Assembly (NCBI RefSeq): GCF_003610895.1
Contig: NZ_MCAS01000032.1
Span: 1-64,000, forward strand
Direction: 5' to 3'
DNA length: 64,000 bases
Origin: Paraburkholderia fungorum
Lineage (GTDB): Bacteria; Pseudomonadota; Gammaproteobacteria; Burkholderiales; Burkholderiaceae
The position numbers and the translations under genes are program-made. Within the stretch, counting starts at the first letter, position 1. Each line of letters opens with the position of its first letter. This document shows positions 42,311 through 51,219 of this stretch, in pieces. The notes under the pieces are model-generated. The model was not told where the DNA came from. It saw only the letters and a list, made by a program, of their open reading frames with translations, and made no database searches.

Positions 42311-42943
42311 ATGAACCCACTGACGCTACGCCACACCGACGTGCCCTACTACACGCAATGGGGCAGCCCCGACTGGGTGCGCCACATCGTCGAACACCAG
42401 GGCGACCCGTGCGACGACCCATACTGGCAGCGCAGCGGTTTCGCCGACCCGGAGCGTTATCGTTTCTGGGCCAAACGCCTGTGCGGTCTGACCTGCCTCG
42501 AATCCGCGCTCGACTACTGGGGCATCGAACACGCCCCGCGCGCCGCGCTGCTCGATGAAGCGTTGCGCCACGGCGTGTACCGGCTGCGCGACGACGGCGG
42601 TGTGGACGGTCTGATCTACCGGCCGTTCGCCGAGTGGGCCGGCGAGGCATTCGGCATCGAGGTCGACGTGTTGCCGCAGGCGTCGCTCGAAGAGATCGCC
42701 GCGCGCATCGACGGCGACACGCTGGCGATTGTCTCCGTGAGCCCCGAGATCCGCTATCCGGAGCAGCCCAATCAGCACCAGGGCGGACATCTGATCCTGC
42801 TGCACGGGCGCGATCGCGATGGCGTATGGTTTCATAATCCGTCGGGCATAGCGCCTCATCAGGCGGACGTGTACCTGCCGTTCGCAACGATGGCGCGTTT
42901 CTACGCGGGGCGTGGCATGACGCTTACCCGCACGGTGGGCTAA
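42311..42943 (+). CDS. C39-like cysteine peptidase domain protein
   Basis: A 210-residue protein with the peptidase C39-like (papain-type) pattern. The candidate catalytic Cys58 is in RLCGLTCLESALDYWG, His160 in QGGHLILLHG, and Asn176 in WFHNPSG, in the right order for a Cys-His-Asn triad. There is no signal peptide, ABC domain or leader substrate nearby, so it is not a bacteriocin exporter. It resembles stand-alone C39-like-2 proteins that trim or bind peptides. The ATG at 42311 is preferred over the in-frame GTG at 42278. It is divergent from hipBA. Confidence 0.75.
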   Translation: MNPLTLRHTDVPYYTQWGSPDWVRHIVEHQGDPCDDPYWQRSGFADPERYRFWAKRLCGLTCLESALDYWGIEHAPRAALLDEALRHGVYRLRDDGGVDGLIYRPFAEWAGEAFGIEVDVLPQASLEEIAARIDGDTLAIVSVSPEIRYPEQPNQHQGGHLILLHGRDRDGVWFHNPSGIAPHQADVYLPFATMARFYAGRGMTLTRTVG

Positions 42944-43037
42944 GCACGGCAGCAGGCAAGCCCTACGCGAGCGCACTGATCGGGCCCGTTTTCTGCTGAG
43001 GAGCTTGACACCGACCTTAGCGATACTGGAACGCGTC

Positions 43038-43295
43038 ATGAACCGAAACTTCGCCTTGCTCGCCGCCGGCCTTGCCGTGCTCAGCGCCGTCACCGCGGCG
43101 AACGCAGCCACCGAGGACGACCAGGCCAAAGCCTGTCGCGGCGACGCGATGCATTTCTGCGCCGCTGATATTCCGAACAAGGAAAAAATCACCGCCTGCA
43201 TGAAGCAGCATGTCGACGAACTCAGTCCGGCGTGCCGCGCGATGTTCAAGGGCGGCAAAAAGGGCGACGCCAAGGCTAACGCCGCTTCGCAGTGA
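43038..43295 (+). CDS. Small secreted Cys-rich-repeat protein
   Basis: An 85-residue exported protein. The signal peptide (MNRNFALLAAGLAVLSAVTAANAA) is followed by a segment with four Cys (KACRGDAMHFC, TACMKQH, SPACRAM), in the spacing of the cysteine-rich (GLG1-like) repeat found in short bacterial proteins. The C-terminus is Lys/Gly-rich. The pairing of Cys implies disulfides in the periplasm. The ATG at 43038 directly precedes the signal peptide. The function of this family is not known. Confidence 0.75.
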   Translation: MNRNFALLAAGLAVLSAVTAANAATEDDQAKACRGDAMHFCAADIPNKEKITACMKQHVDELSPACRAMFKGGKKGDAKANAASQ

Positions 43296-43432
43296 CCCCG
43301 GCGGCGGTGCCGGCGCGCCGCGGTTAGCCGGGGCCTCATGACGGTCCCCGCAGCAGCTACGTTCCTGCGATCCGGCCCCACGGCGCGCCGGGCGTCGTAG
43401 AATCGCTTGTTCCCGATTCCCGGAGTAGCCGC

Positions 43433-44554
43433 GTGTCTGATCAGCCACATCCGCAGCCACGCCCACCGCGTTTTCGTCTGCCGCGCCGTGCCCGCACTCC
43501 CTGGCAGCCGCCGCGCGCCCGCACGCTGTTCACACGCCCGGCGGCGTCACCGCAGCGCGTGCTGCTGCATCGCATCTACCTCGTGCTCGGCCTGTGCGTG
43601 CTCGCCTTCGCCGTGCTCTATCTCGACCGTGACGGTCTGCGCGACGCCAACCGCAAGGTGCTCGGCATCGTCGATCTGATGTACTTCACGATGGTGACCG
43701 TCGCGACCGTCGGCTATGGCGATATCGTGCCGGTCACCGCCCGCGCGCGGCTCATTGACGCCTTCTTCATCGTGCCGATCCGTATCGTCATCTGGTTCGT
43801 GTTTCTGGGCACCGCCTATCAGTTCGTCATTCAACGCGTCATCGAGGAATTCCGCATGAAACGCCTGCAAAAACAGCTGCGCGATCACGTTGTCGTGTGC
43901 GGCTACGGATTGAGCGGTTCGGTCGCGGTGCGCGAGCTGCTGGAAAGCGGTTTTGCGGCGGACGCGATCGTCGTCATCGATTCCCAGCAGGAGGCGCTCG
44001 AAGCGGCCACGGCGTTGGGCGTGGCGGGTCTGCTCGGCGATCCGTCGCGTGAAGACCTGTTGCAGCAGGCACAGGTGCGCATCGCCAAGGCGGTGATCAT
44101 TGCCGTCAGCGACGACGCCATCGCTATCCTGCTCACGCTGACCGTGCGCAGCGTCGCGCCGGACACGAAGATCGTCGTGCGGATTCAGGAACAGACCTAC
44201 CAGCGCCAGTTGCGCCAGGCCGGCGCCGACGTGATCGTTTCGTCGACCAAGATCGGCGGATTGCTGCTTGCCGACGCGGTGGACAGCAACTACATCGTGC
44301 CCTTCATCAACGATCTGCTCTCGGCGCGCGGCCGTGTCAATCTGGTGGAACGTCCGGCAACGGCGCTGGAAGTCGGCCGCTGGAGCAATGCGCTGCCGGG
44401 CGCGGTGGTGGTCGGGCTGATACGCGCGGGGCGCATGCTGTCGTTCTATGAAGACGAGCCGTGTCCGATCGAATCAGGCGATCTGCTGATGGTGATCCAG
44501 TCGGCGCGCCATGTGGATGAACAGTCTGAACAGTCAGGAAGGCCGCACGCATGA
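43433..44554 (+). CDS. Potassium channel with TrkA-N (RCK) domain
   Basis: A 373-residue two-TM K+ channel. A basic, Pro-rich tail of 40 residues precedes TM1 (IYLVLGLCVLAFAVLYL), the pore helix and selectivity filter TVGYGD at 92-97, and TM2 (VPIRIVIWFVFLGTAYQF). The cytoplasmic part is an RCK NAD-binding domain (HVVVCGYGLSGSVAV) followed by a TrkA-C-like domain (SNALPGAVVVGLIRAGRML). The start is GTG at 43433. Its TGA overlaps the ATG of the hydroxyproline dehydratase gene (ATGA), so the two are translationally coupled. Confidence 0.92.
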   Translation: MSDQPHPQPRPPRFRLPRRARTPWQPPRARTLFTRPAASPQRVLLHRIYLVLGLCVLAFAVLYLDRDGLRDANRKVLGIVDLMYFTMVTVATVGYGDIVPVTARARLIDAFFIVPIRIVIWFVFLGTAYQFVIQRVIEEFRMKRLQKQLRDHVVVCGYGLSGSVAVRELLESGFAADAIVVIDSQQEALEAATALGVAGLLGDPSREDLLQQAQVRIAKAVIIAVSDDAIAILLTLTVRSVAPDTKIVVRIQEQTYQRQLRQAGADVIVSSTKIGGLLLADAVDSNYIVPFINDLLSARGRVNLVERPATALEVGRWSNALPGAVVVGLIRAGRMLSFYEDEPCPIESGDLLMVIQSARHVDEQSEQSGRPHA

Positions 44555-45558
44555 AACTGAACCGAATGATCAGCACGGTCGAGGTGCACACCGCCGGCGA
44601 ACCGTTTCGCATTGTCACGAGCGGCTTGCCGAAGTTTCCCGGCAAGACCATTGTCGAGCGGCGCGCGTGGCTCAAGCAGCACGCCGATCACCTGCGCCGT
44701 GCGCTGATGTTCGAGCCGCGCGGCCACGCCGATATGTACGGCGGGTATCTGACGGAGCCGGTGAGCGAAGGCGCGGACTTCGGCGTGATCTTCGTGCACA
44801 ACGAGGGCTATAGCGATCATTGCGGCCACGGCGTGATTGCCCTCGCGACCGCGGCTGTCGCGCTCGGCTGGATCGAGCGCAGCGAACCGGAAACGCGTGT
44901 CGGCATCGACGCGCCGTGCGGTTTCATCGAAGCGTTCGTGCAATGGGACGGCGAGCAGGCGGGGCGCGTGCGCTTCGTCAACGTGCCGTCGTTCATCTGG
45001 CAGCGCGACGTGACGGTGCACACGCCCAGTTTCGGCGAGGTGCGTGGCGATATCGCGTTCGGCGGCGCGTTCTACTTCTACACCTCGGGCAAGCCCTTCG
45101 ATCTGAACGTGCGCGAAACGGAGATCGACCGGTTGATCCAGTTCGGTGACGAAGTCAAACGCGCGGCGAACCTGGCCTTCAAGGTTGAACATCCGCTGAT
45201 TCCGGAAATCAACCACATCTACGGCACAATCGTCGACAACGCGCCGCGTCATGCCGGCTCGACGCAGGCCAATTGCTGCGTGTTCGCCGACCGGGAAGTG
45301 GACCGCTCGCCGACCGGTTCCGGCACCGCGGGCCGCGTTGCGCAACTTTATCTGCGCGGCGAGTTGGGACGCGACGAGACGCTGGTCAACGAATCCGTGA
45401 TCGGCACGATTTTTCGCGGCCGCGTGTTGTCGGAGACGACGCTCGACCGGTTCAACGCGGTGATCCCGGAGATCGAAGGCGATGCGCATGTGCTTGGTTT
45501 TGCGAACTGGATCGTCGACGAACGCGATCCGCTGACTTACGGTTTTCTGGTGCGCTGA
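44551..45558 (+). CDS. lhpH: Proline racemase family enzyme, probable trans-3-hydroxy-L-proline dehydratase
   Basis: A 335-residue member of the proline racemase fold. The two catalytic positions are Cys91 (HCGHG) and Thr255 (DRSPTGSGT). Racemases and 4-hydroxyproline epimerases have Cys at the second position; Cys/Thr is the pattern of trans-3-hydroxy-L-proline dehydratase, which makes delta-1-pyrroline-2-carboxylate. The next gene encodes the matching reductase, a strong context for this role. It starts inside the K+ channel stop codon (ATGA). The symbol follows Azospirillum usage and is a functional inference. Confidence 0.87.
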   Translation: MKLNRMISTVEVHTAGEPFRIVTSGLPKFPGKTIVERRAWLKQHADHLRRALMFEPRGHADMYGGYLTEPVSEGADFGVIFVHNEGYSDHCGHGVIALATAAVALGWIERSEPETRVGIDAPCGFIEAFVQWDGEQAGRVRFVNVPSFIWQRDVTVHTPSFGEVRGDIAFGGAFYFYTSGKPFDLNVRETEIDRLIQFGDEVKRAANLAFKVEHPLIPEINHIYGTIVDNAPRHAGSTQANCCVFADREVDRSPTGSGTAGRVAQLYLRGELGRDETLVNESVIGTIFRGRVLSETTLDRFNAVIPEIEGDAHVLGFANWIVDERDPLTYGFLVR

Positions 45559-45598
45559 ATCGAACCTACCCACTTGCCGGAACAGGGAACGCCCGCTT

Positions 45599-46543
45599 AT
45601 GACTCGCCCGACCATGCAGATTTTCGACGCCGCCGCCACCGCACGGCTGATCCCGTACGCGCCGCTCGTCGACGCGTTGAAGCGCGCGAGCATCGACTAC
45701 GCGCAGCAACGTATCGCGAGTCCTGAGCGGCTCGTCGTGCCGCTCAACGAAGGCGGCATCATGCTGTCGATGCCGGCCACCGCGCCCGATCTCGCGATCC
45801 ACAAGCTGGTCAATGTATGCGCGAGCAATGGAGCGCGCGGCATCCCGACGATTCACGGCCAGGTAATGACCTTCGATGCCGATACCGGCGAAACACTTTT
45901 CATCCTCGACGGCCCGACGGTGACCGGGCGTCGCACGGCGGCGATGTCGATGCTCGGCGTACTCACTTTCGCGCAGGCCAAGCCGCGCGAATTCCTGCTG
46001 ATCGGCACGGGCACGCAGGCAGCGAATCATCTGGAGGCGATTGGCGAACTGTTCCCCGACGCGCGCGTGTGGGTGAAGGGCCGTGCGCCCGCGCGTGCCG
46101 CGGCGTTCTGCGCCGCCCATCGGGCGCCGGGCGGCAAAGTGCGCGACCTGCAGCCGCTGGCCGACCCTGACGCGGCCATCCCCGCCTCGATCGACGTAGT
46201 GATCGCGCTGACCACCAGCAAGCAGGCTGTCTACGACGAAGCGGCACGCGTGAACCGGCTCGTGATCGGCGTCGGCGCGTTCACGCCGGCTATGGTCGAG
46301 ATCGGGGCACGTACGATCGCGGGCAGCGCACTGTTCGTCGACGACGAAGCCGGCGCAAGGCACGAAGCCGGTGATTTCATTCAGGCCGGTGTCGATTGGG
46401 GGCGGGTCGGTGGAATTGCCGCCGTGGTGGAAAACGCTGCATTGTTGCCGTCCGAACAAGCGATTGTTTTTAAAAGTGTCGGCTGCGCGGCGTGGGATCT
46501 GGCGGCCTGCCGGGTGGCGCGCGAAGCCTTGTCGGGCGGCTGA
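45599..46543 (+). CDS. lhpI: Ornithine cyclodeaminase/mu-crystallin family, probable delta-1-pyrroline-2-carboxylate reductase
   Basis: A 314-residue NAD(P)H-dependent reductase of the OCD/mu-crystallin family. Visible features are the Rossmann motif IGTGTQAANHLEAI (about residues 131-144), the substrate-region ERLVVPLNEGGIMLSMPA and KLVNVCASN, and DGPTVTGRRTAAMS. It follows the Cys/Thr dehydratase by 40 bases, so it most likely reduces pyrroline-2-carboxylate to L-proline, completing trans-3-hydroxy-L-proline degradation. A strong terminator follows at 46669. Ornithine cyclodeaminase activity is less likely given the context. Confidence 0.87.
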   Translation: MTRPTMQIFDAAATARLIPYAPLVDALKRASIDYAQQRIASPERLVVPLNEGGIMLSMPATAPDLAIHKLVNVCASNGARGIPTIHGQVMTFDADTGETLFILDGPTVTGRRTAAMSMLGVLTFAQAKPREFLLIGTGTQAANHLEAIGELFPDARVWVKGRAPARAAAFCAAHRAPGGKVRDLQPLADPDAAIPASIDVVIALTTSKQAVYDEAARVNRLVIGVGAFTPAMVEIGARTIAGSALFVDDEAGARHEAGDFIQAGVDWGRVGGIAAVVENAALLPSEQAIVFKSVGCAAWDLAACRVAREALSGG

Positions 46544-46668
46544 TCGCACACCGTTTGCCGCGCCCGGCGCATGGCGCCTGGCAGGGCCGGGTTGGCATCT
46601 TGCGCCAACCTGCGGCACATGTTGCCGTGCAAACAATCTCAAAACGTTGCACCATAGGCGTTTGCCAG

Positions 46669-46697
46669 AAAAAAGGCGCCGGCTGCCGGCGCTTTTT
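46669..46697 (+). terminator. Factor-independent terminator of the K+ channel/hydroxyproline operon
   Basis: GCGCCGG (46676-46682) and CCGGCGC (46686-46692) form a 7-bp stem with a three-base loop, flanked by A6 upstream and T5 downstream. The symmetric A and T tracts would allow use in both directions, and the stem lies 50 bases before the zwf start. Confidence 0.85.
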
Positions 46698-46746
46698 GCC
46701 CCTTTGTCCTTTGACTTGACGCTTATCACGACGCCGCGACCGCGCT

Positions 46747-48228
46747 ATGACGACCCAACCCGTTTCAGCTACTCCCGACCTGCCGCTCGACATGATCATC
46801 TTCGGCGGCACCGGCGACCTGTCATTTCGCAAGCTGCTGCCCGCGCTCTACATGGCGCATTTGCACTGCAATCTGCCGCCGGATACCCGCATTCTCACGA
46901 TTGGCCGCAAGCCGTGGTCGCGTGAGGAGTACATCACCGAGTTCATGGAAGCGAAGGCGAAACCCTTCATCGAAAAGAAGGCGTTCGACGCCGCCGCCTG
47001 GGACAAATTTCTGGCGCTGTTCGAGTACGTGCGCATGGACGTCGATTCGATCGAGGACTACCAGCGCCTGAAGGAGACGTCGCGCGAAGGCGTGCGGCGC
47101 GTGTTCTATCTCGCGACCTCGCCGGATCTGTTCACGAACATCTGCGACAACCTGTCGGCGGCCGGACTGATCGACGAGAATTCGCGGGTCGTGCTTGAGA
47201 AACCGCTGGGCCACGATCTGGCGTCCGCGCAGGAGATCAATACGGCGGTCGGCAAGCATTTCAGCGAAGCGCAGATCTACCGGATCGACCACTACCTCGG
47301 CAAGGAAACCGTGCAGAACCTGATGGTGCTGCGCTTCGGCAACGCGATTTTCGGCCCGCTGTGGCAAGCACCGTATATCAAGCGCGTGCAGATCACGGTG
47401 GCCGAAGAGGTCGGCGTAGGCAGCCGCGCGGGGTTCTACGACAAGACCGGCGCGCTGCGCGACATGGTGCAGAACCACTTGCTGCAACTGCTGTGCATTG
47501 TTGCGATGGAGCCGCCGGTGTCGCTCGATCCGGATGCCGTGCGTGACGAAAAGCTCAAGGTGCTGCGCTCGCTGCGCCCCATGACACCCGAGGATATCGC
47601 TCGCGATACCGTGCGCGGCCAGTACACGGCCGGCGCGGTGGGCGGCGAACCGGTGAAGGGCTACCTCGAGGAAGACAACGTGCCGCCGGGCAGCCGCGCC
47701 GAGACTTTCGTCGCGTTGCGCGCGCATATCAACAACTGGCGCTGGGCCAATGTGCCGTTCTACCTGCGCACGGGCAAGCGTATGCAGAAGAAGGTGTCGG
47801 AAATTGTTATCGAGTTTTCCGAATTGCCGTTCTCGATCATTCCGAGCGGTGGGCGCAACTACGGCAACCGTCTCGTGATCCAGTTGCAGCCGGAAGAATC
47901 GATCCAGTTGCAGATGCTCGCGAAGGAACCCGGCAGCGGCATGCACATGCTGCCGGTCAATCTGAATCTGGATCTGCAGCAGGCTTTCACCGAGCGTCGC
48001 GCGGAAGCGTACGAGCGTCTGCTGATCGACGTGATTCGCGGACGCCTCACGCACTTCATGCGCCGCGACGAACTCGAAGCGGCATGGGCGTGGGCCGAGC
48101 CGATTCTGGAAGGCTGGGCCAGGTCGGGCGACAAGCCGCGCGGCTATACGGCCGGCACGTTCGGACCGGCTGCGTCGACGGCACTGATGGCGCGTGAAAA
48201 CGCCGTGTGGGCGGAGGAGTCGCAGTAA
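46747..48228 (+). CDS. zwf: Glucose-6-phosphate 1-dehydrogenase
   Basis: A 493-residue enzyme oxidising glucose-6-phosphate to 6-phosphogluconolactone with NAD(P)+, the entry to the pentose phosphate and Entner-Doudoroff pathways. The cofactor motif GGTGDLSFRKL is near residue 19, and the active-site RIDHYLGKE is near residue 178, as is the structural EEDNVPPGSRAETF. Length is as expected for zwf. It stands alone, without the pgl, glk or edd/eda genes that usually accompany the main copy, so it may be a second isozyme. A strong hairpin terminator follows at 48297. Confidence 0.97.
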   Translation: MTTQPVSATPDLPLDMIIFGGTGDLSFRKLLPALYMAHLHCNLPPDTRILTIGRKPWSREEYITEFMEAKAKPFIEKKAFDAAAWDKFLALFEYVRMDVDSIEDYQRLKETSREGVRRVFYLATSPDLFTNICDNLSAAGLIDENSRVVLEKPLGHDLASAQEINTAVGKHFSEAQIYRIDHYLGKETVQNLMVLRFGNAIFGPLWQAPYIKRVQITVAEEVGVGSRAGFYDKTGALRDMVQNHLLQLLCIVAMEPPVSLDPDAVRDEKLKVLRSLRPMTPEDIARDTVRGQYTAGAVGGEPVKGYLEEDNVPPGSRAETFVALRAHINNWRWANVPFYLRTGKRMQKKVSEIVIEFSELPFSIIPSGGRNYGNRLVIQLQPEESIQLQMLAKEPGSGMHMLPVNLNLDLQQAFTERRAEAYERLLIDVIRGRLTHFMRRDELEAAWAWAEPILEGWARSGDKPRGYTAGTFGPAASTALMARENAVWAEESQ

Positions 48229-48250
48229 GCGAGATAAGCGGGCAGGTGTG

Positions 48251-48326
48251 AAGCGCCGGCGGCACGTCGGCGCTTTGACGTAGCCGATTGAAAAAAGGGC
48301 GGCCCGTTTTTGCGGGCCGCCCTTTT
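48251..48326. terminator. Double hairpin between convergent zwf and tssL
   Basis: An 8-bp stem AAGCGCCG/CGGCGCTT (48251-48275) is followed by a perfect 10-bp stem GGGCGGCCCG/CGGGCCGCCC (48297-48306 and 48313-48322) with A6 before and TTTT after. The second works in both directions, as needed between two converging genes. Confidence 0.85.
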
Positions 48327-48361
48327 CGTCAGGTGCGTATGGATCTGTGACCCGTGCTGAT

Positions 48362-49141
48362 CTACGGCAAGGAAATCGTCAACGTGGCCGATTGCGGGCC
48401 GAGCTTGACCACCTGCGAATACGGCGCGAGCGTGCGCAAGGTCTGATCGCGCAGATAGGTGTTCAGGCCGAGATAAGCGAGCAGACCGACCAGCGCGAAC
48501 ACCGCGCCGATCGACCACAACGGCACCTCACGCTTGAGGCGGTGAGCGACCTGATCCGGCAGCGGCCAATGCGGCGCGAACGGTGCGCGTTTGCCCTTCA
48601 TATGCGCGATTTCGTCGCCGATGCGCGCGGTCAGATACGCGAGCTTCTCCGGTCCTTCGAGCAGATACTTGCCCTGAAAACCGAGCAGCAGACACATGTG
48701 GAACACTTCGAGCGACTGCAAACGCGCGGCGCCCTGTGCACGGCATTCCTCCAGATACTGAAAGAATTTCTCGCCTGCCAGTTGCTCGCCGAACAGCACC
48801 AGCTGCAGCGGCCGGCGTTCCCACTCCGTGCGGATTTTAAAGGTCGACGACAGCACCGATTCGTCGATGGCCGCGCAGAACGCAAACTTGGATGCGTAGA
48901 CATCTTCCGCCGACGCGTTGAGTTTTTTCGCACCGCGTTCGAAGTCGCCGAGAAACTGCTGGATCCGCTGGCTGAACTCGTTCGCGTCGCCGGGCTCGCG
49001 GCCGTTCTTCAGCAAAAACAGCATGAAGAAGCCGTCGTACAGCAGGTCGAGCAGCGAGCGGACCTGGTAGCTCGGCTCGGTCATGGGGGCGGGCGACGCA
49101 GCAGGCGTGCTGCCGCCAAACAGGGAAGGCGCGTAGCTCAT
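48362..49141 (-). CDS. tssL: Type VI secretion protein TssL (IcmH/DotU family)
   Basis: A 259-residue inner-membrane component of the T6SS membrane complex (TssJLM). The cytoplasmic DotU domain is visible (SLLDLLYDGFFMLFLLKNG, ASKFAFCAAIDESVL, RLQSLEVFHMCLLLGFQGKYL), and the C-terminal anchor is a single helix at about residues 213-232. It is the short form without a peptidoglycan-binding OmpA extension. It starts inside the tssK stop (ATGA), so the two are coupled. The peptidoglycan-binding role may be supplied by the separate OmpA-domain protein at 62505. Confidence 0.95.
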   Translation of the reverse strand: MSYAPSLFGGSTPAASPAPMTEPSYQVRSLLDLLYDGFFMLFLLKNGREPGDANEFSQRIQQFLGDFERGAKKLNASAEDVYASKFAFCAAIDESVLSSTFKIRTEWERRPLQLVLFGEQLAGEKFFQYLEECRAQGAARLQSLEVFHMCLLLGFQGKYLLEGPEKLAYLTARIGDEIAHMKGKRAPFAPHWPLPDQVAHRLKREVPLWSIGAVFALVGLLAYLGLNTYLRDQTLRTLAPYSQVVKLGPQSATLTISLP

Positions 49142-50484
49142 GATGTGACGGCGATCAGTTCGAGTTGAAGATCGTTGATGCCCGACGGCGCGTAGATCAT
49201 TGCCGATTGGGCCTGCAACATGCGGTCATACAATGCCCCGCGCGATTCGCACGAGAAGTAGCACGCGCCCGGGCGCACCGGAATGGCCGGCGGTACCTGC
49301 GGCGTGTAGACGAGGCGCACGCCCGGCATGGCCGAGAGCACCAGCTTGTCGACGTCGTCCGGCGCGCCGACCTTGAAGCGGGCCGGTACGGCTTCGACAA
49401 GCTCGGCGGTCGGCATGTCCGCGGAGACGGCAATGTAGAACTGGGTCTTGTCGTCGATCTTGCCCGAGTCGAGGCGGCCCGCATGGAACGACGGACGCAC
49501 TTCTTCGAGCGCGATTGCGAAGTAACGCGTGGAGATCACGGTTTCGAGCAGATCGCGCAGGATCGTATCGAGGCGTGCAAAGCCGGGGCCTGGATCGTCG
49601 TGCCGGTAAGCCGGCAGGTCGGACAATGCATAACCTTTCGAAAAGGTCATCAACTGGCCGGCCAGGCGCAGCAGTTCCTGAAACAGGCGTTCCGGATGCA
49701 ACGCCGAATGCTGGTACAGATGCGCAAGCGAGGCAAACGCGGCGCTCGCGGTGTGCAGCAGCCAGAACGATGCGATGTCGCCTGAGCGGAACTCGATGAT
49801 GTTCTTGGTCGGCTCGCGGTGAAAACCGTACAGCGCGTTGACCTTGGCCTGCAGCGCGTCGATCAGCTGACGCAGCCGTTGGTGCAGGATCGGCGAGGCG
49901 TCGATCGCGAGGCAGGGCGGCACGAAGGTGTCGTCGAATTCAAAGCCGGAGGTGGCGGTGCGGCGCACGCGCGCAAGCGGCACTGACAACAACTGGTCGC
50001 GCGGTTCGCTATGCGCAATGAGTTTGACGCTGGTCTTCAGGAAGGTGATGTCGGCTTCGGCGGCGTCCGTGAAATGATCGGCCACCGGCGTTTGCTCGCT
50101 GACGTAACGCGATACGAAACCCGCGTTGCTATCCTGCGAATAGTTCGCGCCGGTTTCGCGCAGCGGATGCAGCGCCAGATAAAACGTGAATTCATTGATG
50201 CCGTCGGGCAGCGTGTCGAGCGCGATCGGCGGCGGCAGGTCGTCGGCTTGTGGCGCGGAGTAGAGCGCCCCATCCGGAAACACCAGCGAGAGTTCGCTCA
50301 CGCGCAGCACGTTGCTGCCGAGCGCATCACGGTCGAAGCGCGCCGAACGCACGCCCCAGTTGTATGGCTGGATCGCCTGGATCGATTCGAACAGGCGCGC
50401 CTCGTGATAGGCGTCCTGACGCTGAAAATGCTGCGGCCTCAGAAACAGGCCTTCCCCCCAAAGCACTTTTGCGGAATAACTCAT
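49138..50484 (-). CDS. tssK: Type VI secretion baseplate protein TssK
   Basis: A 448-residue TssK, the baseplate adaptor that links TssFGE to the TssL/TssM membrane complex. The N-terminus is typical (KVLWGEGLFLRPQHFQRQDAYHE), as are FYLALHPLRETGANY and the C-terminal beta domain ending IELIAVTS-like. Length is usual for the family. It overlaps tssL by four bases and follows tssJ with a 108-base gap, in a leftward unit divergent from the sheath genes. Confidence 0.96.
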   Translation of the reverse strand: MSYSAKVLWGEGLFLRPQHFQRQDAYHEARLFESIQAIQPYNWGVRSARFDRDALGSNVLRVSELSLVFPDGALYSAPQADDLPPPIALDTLPDGINEFTFYLALHPLRETGANYSQDSNAGFVSRYVSEQTPVADHFTDAAEADITFLKTSVKLIAHSEPRDQLLSVPLARVRRTATSGFEFDDTFVPPCLAIDASPILHQRLRQLIDALQAKVNALYGFHREPTKNIIEFRSGDIASFWLLHTASAAFASLAHLYQHSALHPERLFQELLRLAGQLMTFSKGYALSDLPAYRHDDPGPGFARLDTILRDLLETVISTRYFAIALEEVRPSFHAGRLDSGKIDDKTQFYIAVSADMPTAELVEAVPARFKVGAPDDVDKLVLSAMPGVRLVYTPQVPPAIPVRPGACYFSCESRGALYDRMLQAQSAMIYAPSGINDLQLELIAVTS

Positions 50485-50592
50485 CTCAAACCTGTTATAT
50501 GCGTTCAGCGTGTGGCGCGCCCGGAGATAAACGATTCGAGCGCCGCATTGTTAATTCTCTAAAAAATGTTAAATCGTATATGCCCGGCATCT

Positions 50593-51219
50593 TTAACCAC
50601 AGCTTACCGAAGAAAGCATATTCAGCGGCTGGGCAGGCAATCCCTGTTCAGGCGGGATCACAGTGCCGTTAGTCACCGTCATTGCACAGTTATGCAGGCC
50701 GATCATTATGCCGGATTTCTCCGACTTCGCCGGGTCGAAGGCGAATTTCCAACGCTGCATCGCCGGGTCGCGAAATAGCGCGACGATACCGAACGCCTGA
50801 GCTTCGCGCGAGACTTTTTCGGTGACGGTGTAACGTTGACCGGGGATCAGCGTGACTTCGCGCACGCCCAGCAAATCGCCGCCCAGTGTGGTTTTTTCCT
50901 TGGCCGGATCGGTAAAGGCGTCGAATGGCGCCTGCTGGAATGAGGTGGGGTCTTTCAGCACATAAAGCCGCACGATCAGCGCCAATGGGCGGTTGTCATT
51001 GGCGGCATTCAGATTCTGCGCCGCGTATAGGGTCAGGCCGACGTTACGGGGCGGCTTCTGGGCGTCCGGCACGTCGGGCTTGCCGAGGCCGCTCGCCTGC
51101 AAAACCGCGTTGGCAGCGGCTCCCAGCGCCGGCACGGCGGCCGCGCAGCCGCCCAGCAGCGCACACGCCGCGACGCTGGCAATCAATAGCGATGCATGGC
51201 GAACAAGACGCGAATTCAT
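50593..51219 (-). CDS. tssJ: Type VI secretion outer-membrane lipoprotein TssJ
   Basis: A 208-residue lipoprotein. The signal peptide ends in the lipobox LLGGC with lipidated Cys25. The mature part has the TssJ transthyretin-like beta-sandwich signature: NVGLTLYAAQNLNAANDNRPLALIVRLYVLKD, then AFDAF and GVREVTLIPGQRY. It anchors TssM to the outer membrane. It is the first gene of the leftward tssJKL unit; the 364-base divergent gap to the lipoprotein-tssB operon presumably carries its promoter. Confidence 0.94.
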   Translation of the reverse strand: MNSRLVRHASLLIASVAACALLGGCAAAVPALGAAANAVLQASGLGKPDVPDAQKPPRNVGLTLYAAQNLNAANDNRPLALIVRLYVLKDPTSFQQAPFDAFTDPAKEKTTLGGDLLGVREVTLIPGQRYTVTEKVSREAQAFGIVALFRDPAMQRWKFAFDPAKSEKSGIMIGLHNCAMTVTNGTVIPPEQGLPAQPLNMLSSVSCG

